A stretch of DNA of 64,000 bases from Curvularia sp. ZM96 (Eukaryota > Ascomycota > Dothideomycetes > Pleosporales > Pleosporaceae), in the NCBI GenBank assembly GCA_022457065.1, contig JAJGBQ010000003.1, forward strand, positions 2,232,001-2,296,000, given 5' to 3'. This document shows, one piece after another, positions 12,044 to 23,289 of the stretch. A program made the position numbers and the translations under genes. Each line of letters starts with the position of its first letter. The stretch's first letter is position 1. Below the pieces are notes generated by a model that ran no database searches, was not told the origin of the DNA, and was given only the letters and a program-made list of their open reading frames with translations.

Positions 12044-13834
12044 ATGGCTTCAAAGGAGAAGACTGAAGCCCAAGTGGCTGAGCATATCACCTTACATGGC
12101 TCTAATACCGTCGACGACACCAACACGGCCATCAACAATGAGCTCAACATGTCTGTTCGCCAGTCTATACGGTTCTGGTGGAAGGCAATTGTTTTCTCTT
12201 TCATCATCTCGCTTTGCGTGGTCATGGAAGGATACGATACCAGTCTTATGAACAAGTTCTTCGCATTCACGCCTTTCCAAAACAGGTTCGGCGACGAAGT
12301 TGACACCGATGGTAACAAACTTGTGTCAGCACGATGGCAGACCATCATTCTCAACGGAACTCAGGTACGAAGCTCATTTCAAACATCCATGCCATTGGTG
12401 CGCATGACTGACATAAGACGATAGGTTGGATGCATCATCGGACTCATCATCAACGGTTATATCACGGAATGGATAGGATACAAGAAGACAATGGTTAGGA
12501 GTATGGTGTTCATGATTGGCGCCGTTTTCATTCCATTCTTCTCGACCGGCTTAGAGATGTTTCTTGTGGGAGGTATCATCCAGGGTCTCCCATGGGGTAT
12601 CTTCCAGACCCTCGCCATTTCTTATGCGGCAGATCTTTGCCCTATGCATCTGAGAGGTGTGCATTCAACCTACGTTACGCATAACCTTACTGACTGTGGA
12701 TAGGATACATGACCTCGTGGATCAACATGTGCTGGGTTATCGGTGGTCTTCTATCTACCGGCATACTCACTGGGCTGATGCAGAACGAGACACAGTGGGG
12801 TTATCGAGTGCCTTTTGCCCTGCAGTGGGTCTGGCCAATTCCAATCATCCTCGCTACTCTACTCGCGCCAGAATCACCGTGGTGGCTGGTTAGACAAGGC
12901 CGTATCGACGAGGCCAAAGCCGCCATCAGTAAAATTACGACCCCCACAGAAGGCGTTCAGTTCGATCTTGACGCCCATGTTGAGATGATGGTGGTAACCG
13001 ATAAATACGAGAAGCAAGCTAGCGCGGGAACTAACTACTGGCACTTGTTCCAAGGTAGTGATCTTCACCGCACTGAGGTCTCCGCCATGGCATTTGTAAC
13101 ACAAGCTCTCTGTGGGGTTCCATTCATGGGGTTTGGGACCCAGTTCATGCGCGGAGTCGGCCTCTCGCAGGACGATTCATTCCACCTTACGATCGGGCAA
13201 GATTGCTTGGGTCTAGTCGGCTGCATTATTGCATGGTGGATTATGACACGCTTTGGCCGACGACCTATGTATCTTACTGGTCTCTCCGCTATCTTCCTCA
13301 TCCTTCTTATTGTTGGATTCATTGGCCTTGCACCGCCTTCAAACAAGAGCGCGAGTCTGGCTGGAGGCGTCTTAATCATTCTTATGATTTTCTGCTTCCA
13401 AGTAGGTTCCTCCACGCACCTCTTTTTCAGACATTAGCTAATGTGACTAGCTTTCAATCGGACCAATCTGCTACTCCCTCGCGGCTGAAATACCCTCCTC
13501 CCGCCTTCGAGTCAAGACTGTCGCACTCTCTCGGGCATCCTACAACTCGATCGTCTTCGTCACCAATACAATCATGCCTAAGATGGTTGGGAAGAATGAT
13601 TGGAACTGGGGTGCAAAGGGTGGCTTCTTCTGGGCTGGCATTGCACTTCTCTTCATTCTCTGGGGTTATTTCCGTCTTCCTGAGCCCAAGGGCTTCACAT
13701 ACTCCGAGCTTGATCTCATGTTCGAACATAAGGTTTCGGCACGCAAGTTCACGCGCGAGGTAGCTGATGCACTGAAACCAGCGTTAAGCGATACTGCGAT
13801 GCAGCATGAGAAGCAAAATGCTGCTACTGAGTAG
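12044..13834 (+). CDS. MFS sugar transporter, alpha-glucoside/maltose-permease-like
   Basis: Plasma-membrane sugar:H+ symporter of the major facilitator superfamily. Exons 12044-12364, 12425-12656, 12704-13401, 13451-13834; about 544 aa. Visible signatures: VVMEGYDTSLMNKFF in TM1, the PESPWWLVRQGR motif after TM6, RFGRRPMYLTG in the TM8-9 loop, and SIGPICYSLAAEIPSSRLR around TM10. About 12 hydrophobic segments are evident. The subfamily resembles MAL-type permeases, which take up disaccharides and trisaccharides. It is divergent from the Zn2Cys6 gene, with a MITE in the shared promoter. Together with the KDEL alpha-galactosidase it suggests uptake and use of alpha-galactosides; the substrate is inferred from context only. 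Confidence 0.9.
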
Positions 13835-14181
13835 ACTAAGTAGGTGTAACGTTATGATAGCTGAAGCTATAATATTATGATATTTCTGTGTTTTTTTCGT
13901 TTCCTATTGCTAGGTCGCCTGCAGCGATTGGCGTATTCAAAGTGTCTCAAAAAAAAACGGCAGGCCACCCTTCAGCCTGCCAAAGATCAAAAATTGAGAA
14001 AAATAACGTCATAATATACTTCGTAAAGTAATTATTCTCACACATACTTTATATTTGCTAGTACAATGAGATTGATAATGAATCTCTGTACTAGGTTTAT
14101 CTAGCCACAGCAAAGCAGACGACAAAGAAGGGATATTCACTGGCCTGAGATAGCTGAAGAATACATCCGGGATAATATTTT
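13835..14181. other. Intergenic, convergent 3' ends
   Basis: Shared 3' region of the transporter (+) and the hydrolase (-). AT-rich with homopolymer A and T runs near 13889 and 13950. No gene is seen. Confidence 0.5.
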
Positions 14182-15304
14182 CTAACAGCCTCCTACCGGC
14201 TTCAGCTTATCCAAGTCTGCAGAAGCCTCATCCCACCCATCGGCTTGCCATCCGCTCTTAAAATACTGAGCAGCGCCTTGGTCACACTTGAGGTTCCATA
14301 GTGCCCAATTGAGGACAGCTTTGCCAAACATGCCACCGTTAGTGTGCCAAAGGTCGCCACCATGGCCGAGGGGAAGGATTCCCTTCCATTTGGGAGTGCC
14401 GACGGGAATGTTCTTGAAGTCCCTATTACCCTGTAGATCAACATGTTAGCTAAACTTCTCTAGAAGCAAACATCGCAAAGGATATAACATGAGTCTATGC
14501 ATCTAGAGCATGAACCATGAGATATAGTATCTAGACAGCGCAGTGGTTTGATCAACTCTTATGATTGATCATTTCAGAAATGATGGAAAGTGAATCGCTG
14601 TGGCAAATAGAAGCAGAAAACTTACATTATCTAGTGGAGGGTCAGTTGGGCCACCCAGGACGTAAAGCACGGGTTTTTTCCACGTAGATGCTAGATATGT
14701 TTTATCATCATCAGCAAGGCCAGAGCTGACAATACCAACAGTGGCGACTCGGGGATCTGGCAGGTTGTAAGCAGCCTCAAGCCCGCCACATGAGAACCCT
14801 GCTGTCATAAGTCTGCTTGCGTCCACGCTTGCATATTTCCCCTTTCCGGCATTCTGATGAATCCAGTCAATGGCGTGCTTCATGGTCTTATCATTGGATG
14901 GGCCTTGCATGCTCATAGCCGTGTCTCTAGTTGTGTTGGTTGTGTCTTTTGCCATGACGCCTTCGCGATAGCAATGAATCCGTTCGCAGCGACGTGTTTG
15001 AGGAAGACTTGGTTATCAGTGCCATCAATGTTACAGGCGCCATTCCCCCAGATTAGGACAGGGAATTTACCCGAACCAGCGTTGGACACGCCGCTAGGGA
15101 AGTAGATAGTGTGGTTTGGGAGGCTGGAATCGATGTAAGGCTCAATGCTACTATCAGTTTGCTATTATAGACGTTAGTTCGCTAACTTATGCAAGGAGGA
15201 GTTTCTGAGCAGCGAAAACATACACGGACATCCAACTCAAGAGGTAACGCAGTCACGCTGCCAACAAAGAGTGCCGCGAGAGCAAGACTGAATATTTGCC
15301 TCAT
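14182..15304 (-). pseudogene. Secreted alpha/beta-hydrolase-like protein, frameshifted
   Basis: Three exons on the minus strand: 15304-15224, 15161-14626 and 14430-14182. Exon 1 encodes a signal peptide (MRQIFSLALAALFVGSVTA). Downstream blocks fit secreted alpha/beta-hydrolases: FPVLIWGNGACN, GFSCGGLEAAYNL (nucleophile elbow G-x-S-x-G), VLYVLGGPTDPP, and HGGDLWHTNGG near the C-terminus. Between HVAANGFIAIA and VMAKDTTNTT the frame shifts: exon 2 is 536 nt where 537 is needed, with the break at about 14955-14970. No intron fits there. This is either a one-base deletion (pseudogene) or a base-call error. An intact version would be about 288 aa. Substrate unknown. Confidence 0.65.
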
Positions 15305-16054
15305 GTTTCGAGATGTGGAAAGAGCAACTAAATTGTGCGACATAGAGATGGTGAAGGTTGTGGCAAAGTATGAACTAGTCGAACACAAAAGCGTGTTATG
15401 TATGCCTTTATCAATGCATCTACCTTCCTGAGCACTTGTTATCTTCTTCCGGTGAACTTTTTTCCTACTAAATTAAAAAGACGGGATGTACTGCGAAGGT
15501 TTGCATGTTGTTCCACTGCCTCATTTGTTGCGTTGAAACATTTCAGCTTACTTGTTCTATTGGAGCGCAGAAGAGCATGCTCTTTTATACTCGGCCCTAC
15601 TCTAAAGTTTGGGGGTAAATTGACCTGGTAGAGATGAAACACTGGCTCAAGAACAGATGTACCAGGAACCCTAGCTGTGCGGCAACACACACGAATAGCT
15701 TGCGAAATTGTAAATCTAATGCTTCTAATTCCACAACCAACAGGTATTCTGGAATTTTTCTATAGAACCTTCACTAGATGATAGCGCGTCATCCAAGTTT
15801 TGCTTTGCTTCATTCCTCGATCAGGAAATTCGGTCGACGACGGACCCATCTAGACTCGTCCCTAGTGCTTATCAACTCATCTGCGAAGCATGAACGTGTC
15901 AAGAACTATATTTAAGAGAAAGTTTGCCCAATGTTGAAGGTTAGCATGGACAGCAGCTTGAAGCGCATGACCAACTGTGAACAAGTACAAACTACGTCTG
16001 AATGCACACCTGGATTCATATTAACAGCAGATTTGACGGTACTCCATCTCATTC
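15305..16054. other. Intergenic
   Basis: About 750 bp between the hydrolase start and the oxidase stop. Short ORFs in several frames have no recognisable content. No RNA or repeat is seen. Confidence 0.5.
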
Positions 16055-17842
16055 TTATTTTTTCGAAGTCAGCCATTGACCCATCCACCTTGCATTCAAC
16101 TCCTTTGCTTCTGCGACCATTCCAATTTCTAGTAGCAGTTGCACGGCTCCTCTTACGGATGAATATAAAGCTGAGCTGGTCCAGGCGTGAGTTGGAGCGG
16201 TGTGCTCTCCGATGAAGATTGTGTTGTGTTCGGTGCGAAAATAAGATGGGATGTATAACCTGTGCTGTCCTATGTTCGGCCTAGTCCAAGCCGTAGCACT
16301 GAACTCATCCTGCTGCCAGCACAGATGCTCATAGTCGCCGGTGTACAGCTCTCGGATATCTTCACCATGGAGGTCCGCAATTGCGTCCAGTACCATCTCG
16401 ACGTACTGCTCCTTAGAAAGACTGGTGAAGAAATCGGCCCAGTCTGCGCCACGATAATGGGTAATCAAGCCTGGACGTCCGGTCTCATTGAAGCCATACA
16501 CGGGATAGTACAACGAGCCGACTGGTCCGCTTCTAGGACGAGAGTAGCCACCAAAGATAGGACGTGGTCCCTTCTCCCAAAATCGTTCTCTGAACAGCAG
16601 CGCGACTTTGCAAGCGGACTGAAATCGCAATCCAGTCGCGCCCATAGCACGTCGCAGGACTGAGGAAAAGTCGGGGAGTTCCATAAAACGCGTCATGGTA
16701 AACGGCACTGCCATAATCGTGAAGTCATACTCTTTGGAACGCAAGGTGCGATTTGCCCCTGTCCCTTCCGTCCAGGAAAGTCGGGTTCTGGCTGGGCTCC
16801 CCTCTTCTTGTACAGACTCGAGCTTGCGAATCTTGCTATTCAGCGTTAATCTTTTCGAGACATGAGGAATGAAGGCATCGGTAATTCGATTAAATCCTCC
16901 ATCGACACACTTCCACTCGGTCAGGCCAAGAGTGCCAGGACTCCCGCTCAGCTCCAGATTTGAATTGTGGTGCATCTCATCCCAAAAGATATCGTAATCT
17001 TTGCCTGTCCAGATTGCGTCGGTGACATTCTCGCTCACCTGCCAAACGATTCGCATCATACTCTGTTCAGAAATATCATCCAAACCCTGATCCATGGCCT
17101 TCTTGTGAGCTCGCCAAGGATCGCGCTGTATCTTGCGAAGGGTATTTTCGTTCATTAAAATCTCGTTCATTTTCTTTTTGGTGCTGTTGTACTCTTGGGT
17201 TGTCATAACGGGGGCTTCTCCCAGGCTCGGATTGGCCTCAATATCAGCCCTGGTCGGTACTCGTCCATCAGGTAGTCTTTTTGTTCCCCGTGCGTAAAGC
17301 TCATTTGGATGATGTTGGATCCACGGGATGAAGTTGATTTTCCATCTCGGGTCATTGCCATTTAGCTCATTGAGCCAATTTGCCAGCTTAGACACCATGT
17401 GATGGTCGGTATAGATCTCTGTTGTGTTGTCGCTTTTATACGTTACGTTCCAAGGCAAGCGCATTGGCCCCATCTCCGCATATTCTTGCGTCCCACCAAC
17501 GAACTTTGTTCTGTATCGACCGCCGACACGTCCACTGGCTTCGAGAATTTCCTAATTGTGGACTCCGACAGAGTCTAGCATGAGAGCAGTCGCGAGTCCT
17601 GATATGCCTGCTCCAACGATGGCAATGCTTACATTTGGCTGACGTGTAGCTGACGAATGTTCGATGGAGGCAACTTCTTCGAACCACGTCCCAAGTGCAT
17701 CAAAGTGTTGTAGAAGAGGTTTCTGGTTGTATCCGGTGTCTTCTCTTGGTATAGTCCCCTGGATTGGAGTTCCGACACTTGTCACAATGAAGAGACTCAA
17801 CAAAGGAGCTAATGCGCAATAAGGTTTCGACATTGCAATCAT
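16055..17842 (-). pseudogene. L-amino-acid-oxidase-like flavoenzyme with premature TAG
   Basis: FAD-dependent amine oxidase family (deaminates L-amino acids to keto acids, NH3 and H2O2), normally secreted. From ATG at 17842 a signal peptide is followed by the Rossmann motif IAIVGAGISGLATALML. The frame continues through GGRYRTKFVGGTQEYAEMG, a long substrate domain, and the C-terminal FAD motif HNTIFIGEHTAPTHAWTSSA to the stop at 16055. At codon 97 (17552-17554) a TAG interrupts an otherwise perfect frame where the family has Trp (GVHN-stop-EILEASGRVGG). No plausible intron removes it. The change equals C-to-T at CpA on the plus strand, the RIP signature, but one site alone does not prove RIP. 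Otherwise the 595-codon frame is intact, so the loss looks recent. Confidence 0.82.
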
Positions 17843-18627
17843 ATTTGTGGTGCGATATTGGAACAGCACACTGGTAATCCTGTCAACCTTTTATAAATTG
17901 TGAAAGACCCCTGGTTTCCGAAGTCGCTGCAGCTCATCACAGTCTTCGTCCACTGTGCATATACTGCGGTCCGTCTGGACATCATGGTACTGCGAGCACG
18001 CGCACCCTGTTCAATGCAGATGCATTTCTTAATGGCGTACCTAAATTAATTAGCATAAAAATAGTGTTTTTGGCCTTGCAATCAATTAAAGCGATCGGAA
18101 ACTCCCGTGAAAAATTCCAGGTTGATTCACAAGAGGGGTCATGAACGCTCAGCTCTCCACGTACCTACGTTTCTACTTCCGATTAGCACGACTGCTCAAC
18201 AGTCACACCGTAGTCTGCAGAAAACACAGACTTTCATCCGCTGTGGTATCTTCTAATAGGTCCACTGAGTTTTGCCTGTAAGATCAGTACCAGACTGGCG
18301 GGCTTATGCAGCTGTTCCAACAAACTTTTTGGAATATGGTATCAAAGGCGGCTTTCGAAGTCTGCACAAAGTTTCAAGACTCGACTCAATCACGTTTCTT
18401 TGCAAGGATAGCAAAGTCAAGTGCCAGAAAATAGCAATATTACTAGTACTACGTCAGCCGACTAAGATATCTAGCTTGCCGTCTTGTGACTCTCTCATGA
18501 CAGGACTATTTGGAGACTTATACGTGGGGGTAATCGATGTCCTGCTAAGACTGCGGACAAAATCATATATATGATAGATATAAGTCTTCATATTGCTGAA
18601 TGGTCGTAGGTAGAAACTTGAATATGT
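17843..18627. other. Intergenic
   Basis: Contains the promoter of the oxidase and the 3' flank of the methyltransferase. Nothing else is recognised. Confidence 0.5.
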
Positions 18628-19884
18628 CTAACTGATCGTGAGTCTTTCCTGGTCTAATTCCACCTCCATTATAGCCATATAAGGATCAGTAGGTTGTTTC
18701 CATGACTTGAGATGTAGTTGCGGGTTAGTACTCGCAAAGAGTTGCTTCCACTCATTTAGTTCACGTTCCTTGCTGTTGAACAGTTGAGCCATGGTTAGGT
18801 CGCGAAAGCGTATGACTGATTCTTGAACACGACTGATCGTTCCAGGTGCGGGAACAACTGCATCCATGATGATGAGGCGGGCTCGCGGATTACCCCCATC
18901 CCGCATGGCGACGGCAAGATGCTGCAGAATCTTGTGAGCTTGCTCATCCGGCCAGTCATGTAGGACTCTACGCAACAAATAGATTTCTGGTGCTGAGCCG
19001 CTATCTTGAGGTTGCTGAGGCGTAAAAAAGTCGTGGGCAACAAAGCGCACGCGCGAGGTCACGGCGTCGTTTGCCATACGGGCTAGTAAAGTCTTGCCTT
19101 CTTGCACTACCTCAGGAAGATCCTGGACAATGAACTGTAGTTTTGGAAAAGCGGAAGCAAGCGCCAAAGATACATGCGCGGTTGATCCGCCCATGTCGAC
19201 TATAGTTGCTTCACCTAGGCTAGCCCAGTCGAAGCCATCGATAAGGTGCTGGAGCCGCCCGCCTCCGCTCTGGCTTGTTCCTCGCATGTAACCTGAAAAC
19301 GTCTTCTCCATTTCTGGTTTCGTCTTCATATATTCCCACAAAGGTAGGTCCGTGTTGAAAGCCACGTTGAAAGCCGTCTCATTTTTGGCTACTGCGCCAG
19401 GCCATTTGGCTGTCCCTTCGGCGAATTGACACGCTATAGACATTCCATATTGCGCTGCCCAAGAGGCCCAATCTTGGAAGGAAGTATCCGTCGCTAATGA
19501 TGCTGAAAGCTGGGTATGTGTAATCTCTGTGGGTGAGGGCTCGCGAAAAAGTCCTTCTGTCATGGCCATGCGTGCGACTGACTGCAGCCGCATGACAGGT
19601 ACGCCTGCTTTGTTTGCGACATCCGTGTATGAAATGGAACTGAGGTCGATGGGAACGTAGTCGAAGATTCTGAATCTCACCAGCCAGCCCAAACAAGAAA
19701 GATATTGGTAGTGTACTTGGTGATATTCAAGTAGTCTCGGTATTGTCAACACTGAGATTTGCAGCTCCCGCGTCGCTTCGAACAGTGCTCGAGCTGAATC
19801 CTCATTAACAGTGTCATCTTCCACTTTCTCTACCTCCTCCAGAATCCGTTGCGCAAGTTTGACTAGAGAGTTCGATCGGTTCAT
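18628..19884 (-). CDS. SAM-dependent O-methyltransferase, COMT/aflatoxin-OMT type
   Basis: Single-exon 418-aa enzyme that would transfer a methyl group from SAM to a hydroxyl of a small molecule. An N-terminal winged-helix/dimerisation segment (residues about 60-130, GVPVMRLQSVARMAMTEGLF) is followed by the methyltransferase fold: SAM loop VDMGGSTAHVSLALA near residue 228, IVQDLPEVVQEG, and LLRRVLHDWPDEQAHKIL carrying the catalytic-base His. This is the Methyltransf_2 family common in polyketide and indole pathways. It follows the broken amino-acid oxidase on the same strand; no backbone synthase is present in the window, so membership in a metabolite cluster remains a guess. ATG at 19884 is the first in frame. 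Confidence 0.88.
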   Translation of the reverse strand: MNRSNSLVKLAQRILEEVEKVEDDTVNEDSARALFEATRELQISVLTIPRLLEYHQVHYQYLSCLGWLVRFRIFDYVPIDLSSISYTDVANKAGVPVMRLQSVARMAMTEGLFREPSPTEITHTQLSASLATDTSFQDWASWAAQYGMSIACQFAEGTAKWPGAVAKNETAFNVAFNTDLPLWEYMKTKPEMEKTFSGYMRGTSQSGGGRLQHLIDGFDWASLGEATIVDMGGSTAHVSLALASAFPKLQFIVQDLPEVVQEGKTLLARMANDAVTSRVRFVAHDFFTPQQPQDSGSAPEIYLLRRVLHDWPDEQAHKILQHLAVAMRDGGNPRARLIIMDAVVPAPGTISRVQESVIRFRDLTMAQLFNSKERELNEWKQLFASTNPQLHLKSWKQPTDPYMAIMEVELDQERLTIS

Positions 19885-20319
19885 ATTAGTGTAGAGTGGA
19901 TGGACTAAAGAGGTCAGAGCTAGTAAATACTGGCGTGAAATCCCGAACTGAAGGAGTTAGAACATTTAACATTTTTATGGCATCCACCGGAACAGCGCGG
20001 CTACCTCCTTACCCCGCGGCGGAATGTCACCGGTGCTACTATTGTACTACCTGGACGCAAATCCGTAGAATTCCAGCGCACAGACTAGAAAACTATGTTT
20101 TCGGCGTCACGTAGAGGTAACAATGCGAGATTGGAGTAAGACACACCCCAAATCCGGCTTGTTTCATAAGCCCTATGTCCTCAGTTGTAATAGTAAAAGG
20201 ATTAAACCGCACTTTCAGCGTAGGCCAATTACTGTAGGTGGTCAGTGCGTGCAACAGTTCAGTCAATGCAACACCCTAACAAATCTGTCCGCCCACCAAA
20301 AATGAGGCTATAGATCACT
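19885..20319. other. Intergenic up to RIP island
   Basis: Promoter side of the methyltransferase. Base composition turns AT/TA-rich near 20320, where the degraded repeat block begins. Confidence 0.5.
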
Positions 20320-20970
20320 ACACAAAAGCTATTATCGCGAGAAATTTTAGTGGAGTAGTCTAGATAGTCTAAATAATATTGCTATCTACTTAAATTTCTT
20401 TAGTAGTCTGATGTTGCGGCCGCGCGTGGTGGTTTTAGTGGGAGGCTTGGCGGTCGACTTAGTGCCGACACTACTACTTTGCTTACTTATAACACTACGA
20501 CGCGTTGCTAGATTTTAATTTTAAGACCGTGAAGCTTTTCTTTTACGCTTATTCTGCTTATTCTAAAGTTTTTGTGTAGTTGTAGTAGCGCGATTACGAG
20601 CTTTTTTGGCGCGCGCAGTAGTAAGTTCTTTTGTCTGCGCCTCTGCTACTCTCTTCCTTAATATTCTAGCATCCTCCCGCGTAACTCTTGCTTCTGCTTT
20701 TAATCTTTTTTGTAGAGCTGTATTAGTAGCTTTTACCTATTGTCTCTCTTCTTTTTAGCGTTTTTCTAGCTCTTCTTGGTGTTTTCTTTGACGTTCTTGA
20801 GCTCTTGCCTCCTGAACTGAAGAAGGACTCTACACTATAGCTAGACTCTAATACTCTTTATACTACTATAGTTCTAGAATCTGATTGTGCTTTTTAGCGC
20901 GTTTTTTAGTAGTAATTTTACTGCGTAATTGCTAGTTTTTATGGTAGAGAAGCTTATTATTAATCTGGAG
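20320..20970 (-). pseudogene. Transposase C-terminal tail remnant (pogo/Fot1-like)
   Basis: Read on the minus strand, a Lys/Arg/Glu/Gln-rich stretch with many stops resembles the charged C-terminal tails of fungal Tc1/mariner-Fot1 transposases. The catalytic core is not present. Heavily RIP-mutated; assignment is by composition and general pattern only. Confidence 0.4.
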
Positions 20971-20980
20971 TGAATGCATG

Positions 20981-21406
20981 TGTTACGAACCTGAAGGAAG
21001 GAGGCACGGCGGTTAAGTTAAGGAACATCGACGCCCAGTCGATGGGGCCATATGTAACGCGGGGGTCAGTGTCACGTGACTCCCTCGGACCTCTATACAC
21101 GAGGAAGAGTCTTGGCAGACTTCTCGTACATAAGCCACAGAGGAAAGCTCCTCGTATAGCAGCTACTAAGTAATCCTTAGACTTCTCTAACTAAGAGTTA
21201 CGAGCATTATAAGTATATAGGAATAGGTATTAGACTCTTATAGCTTAATATATTTAACTTAAGTTACGAGTATAAGTATCTACAATACAATAGTTACTTA
21301 TAGAGACACTATTTATATTACCCTGTTACTTCATCCGCGAAAACTAACCTTAGAGTCTTAACACTAGAAGTCTTATATTACTTCCACTCAAGATCCACTC
21401 TTAACA
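20981..21406 (+). repeat. 426-bp inverted repeat, left arm
   Basis: Begins TGTTACGAACCTGAAGGAAG and ends CTCTTAACA. Its reverse complement is found at 22285-22710 with the same length and mainly transition differences. The TG...CA ends resemble LTR ends, but the arms are inverted, not direct. Confidence 0.8.
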
Positions 21407-21450
21407 ATTTTTAAGATCTTTGCAAGAAGAAGAATATTATTCTTATCTGT

Positions 21451-22187
21451 ATGCCTGCGCACTCGTCTCACCTATTGCAGCCCCTTAACGTCGCCTGCTT
21501 CTCGCCGTTAAAGCGCAAGTATGGCGACGCTATTTTAGGCTTAGCACGCAACCGCACCTACTATATTAGCAAGAAGACCTTCCTGCTAGCCTTTAAGACT
21601 GCTTTTAAGCAGTCTATCACGAAGGAGAATATCTAAGCTGGCTTTAGAGGCGCTAGTCTAGTCCTACACGACCTATAGGCTATGCTATCTAAGCTTAACG
21701 TAGTAGTGCAGACACTATATTAATTACCGCGACGGGTAGCCGCCTAGGAGGCGCAGATACCACGCAACGCGCGCGAGGTTAAGGCTTAAATTAGTCTTAT
21801 TTAAGAGAGCGTGAGAAAACGCCGTAGGTCTTCTACTAATTTACTTACCGAGTAGATCGCGTAGCTAAGTAAAGGGGCTTAGCAAATAGCATATAAAATA
21901 GTGCTTCTAATAGAGAAAATTACTACTTTTTAAGCGGCTCTAGATAAATTAAATAAGCGTAAGAGCTGTAAGCGGCGATACGTATAGATAGAAGAGACTC
22001 TTACTATAGATAAAGTTTAAGAAGTATTGGCTAAACAGGCGGGTAGTAGTCGTGGTAATAGTGAGAGTGCGTCGAAGAGGGTTCGAGAAGAGAGGTGGTG
22101 CGGGCGTTACAAGCAGACTAGACATAACGCTCGTACCTGCGTAGTTAAGATAGATAGTGTAAGTAATAGTAGCGATTCTAATAATTA
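21451..22187 (+). pseudogene. Pogo/Fot1-type DDE transposase remnant
   Basis: The translation starts HSSHLLQPLNVACFSPLKRK and continues with an AFKQSITKENI-like segment, an AGFRGASLVLHDL-like segment and a Lys/Arg-rich tail, broken by several TAA/TAG codons. These are the C-terminal blocks of DDE_1 (pogo/Fot1) transposases. The N-terminal helix-turn-helix and first catalytic Asp are missing. It lies exactly between the two 426-bp inverted repeats. Confidence 0.7.
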
Positions 22188-22284
22188 ATTTAGTATATCG
22201 TAATACTTTATTAACTATAATAAAAGACTGTGATAACGTCTTGACTTTAACGCGCTGGTGGGGTGTGATCAGCTCGCTTAGGTG

Positions 22285-22710
22285 TGTTAAGAGTGGATCT
22301 TGAGTGGAAGTAATATAAGACTTCTGGTGTTAAGACTCTAAGGTTAGTTTTCGCGGATAAAGTAATAGGGTAATATAAATAGTATCTCTATAAGTAACTA
22401 TTATATTATAGATACTTATACTCGTAACTTAAGTTAAATATATTAAGCTATAAGAGTCTAATGCCTATTCCTATATACTTATAATGCTCGTAACTCTTAG
22501 TTAGAGAAGTCTAAGAATTACTTAGTAGCTACTATACGAGAAGCTTTCTTCTATAGCTTATGTACGAGAAGTCTGCCAAGACTCTTCCTCGTATATAGAG
22601 GTCTAAGGGAGTCACGTGACACTAACCCCCGCGTTATATATAGCCCTATCGACTAGGCGTCGATATTCCTTAACTTAACCGCCATGCCTCCTTTCTTTAG
22701 GTTCGTAATA
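22285..22710 (-). repeat. 426-bp inverted repeat, right arm
   Basis: Reverse-complement partner of 20981-21406, same length. It carries more TA-producing transitions than the left arm (for example GTAACGCGGGGGTCAGTG has become a TATATAACGCGGGGGTTAGTG-type sequence), so the arms have been RIP-mutated to different degrees. Confidence 0.8.
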
Positions 22711-22767
22711 CTATCTCCCTTCTTTCTAAGCTTGTTCTTAAGCTTTTCTATATACCTATAGCTAATA

Positions 22768-23280
22768 ATGTCTACCTCTAGATCTAAAAAACATCTTCGT
22801 CTTGCTCTTAAGATTCGTCGTAATAGCCTTCCTACGCCCGTCCCCTACGATTATTGTTTCGTAAATAATCGTTAGTGCGTCGCGATGCCTAAGATTGATG
22901 GTAAGCGTTTAAAGTGCTCTAAGTGCACTCGTCTAGGCTATCTATATATTAATATGTCGTGGGTGTTCTTAGATAAGACTTGTAAAGAGTATTAAAAGAA
23001 GATAGATAAAGATAAGTAATTATTAGCTTAGGTAATTTCGCGTTTAATGCGAAATAAGAAGATTTTAAAGTAGGCTAAAGAGCGTGCTGCGAAAAAGACT
23101 ATATGTCTAGCGAATACCTTACGCGAAGGTAGTAATAACGTAGATGCGTAAGAGTCTCTAGATTGCCCCGCGGCGGATACGTTAGTAGGGTTTTCGCTAG
23201 TTATGTAGAGTACTTTAGGGTCCTTAGACGTCCTCGCCTCGCCTTTAAATTCTAGTAATACTCCTATTTTCTCTTCTTAA
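22768..23280 (+). pseudogene. RIP-decayed repeat-associated ORF with Cys cluster
   Basis: A 171-codon frame from ATG at 22768 to the TAA at 23280, interrupted by RIP-type stops. The N-terminus is basic (MSTSRSKKHLRLALKIRR). Next come PVPYDYCFVNN, a CVAMPKIDGKRLKCSKCTR region with several Cys, a coiled, Lys-rich middle and an acidic end. Similar small ORFs occur with repeats in Pleosporales as far as I recall; I cannot name the family. It points towards the gypsy remnant, so the two are convergent. Confidence 0.5.
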
Positions 23281-23289
23281 TAGTACGTG

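Noticed and set aside
17536..17556. A mini-intron removing the TAG in the amino-acid oxidase
   Set aside because: The only GT-AG pair at that spot would give an intron of about 18 nt and delete conserved residues.
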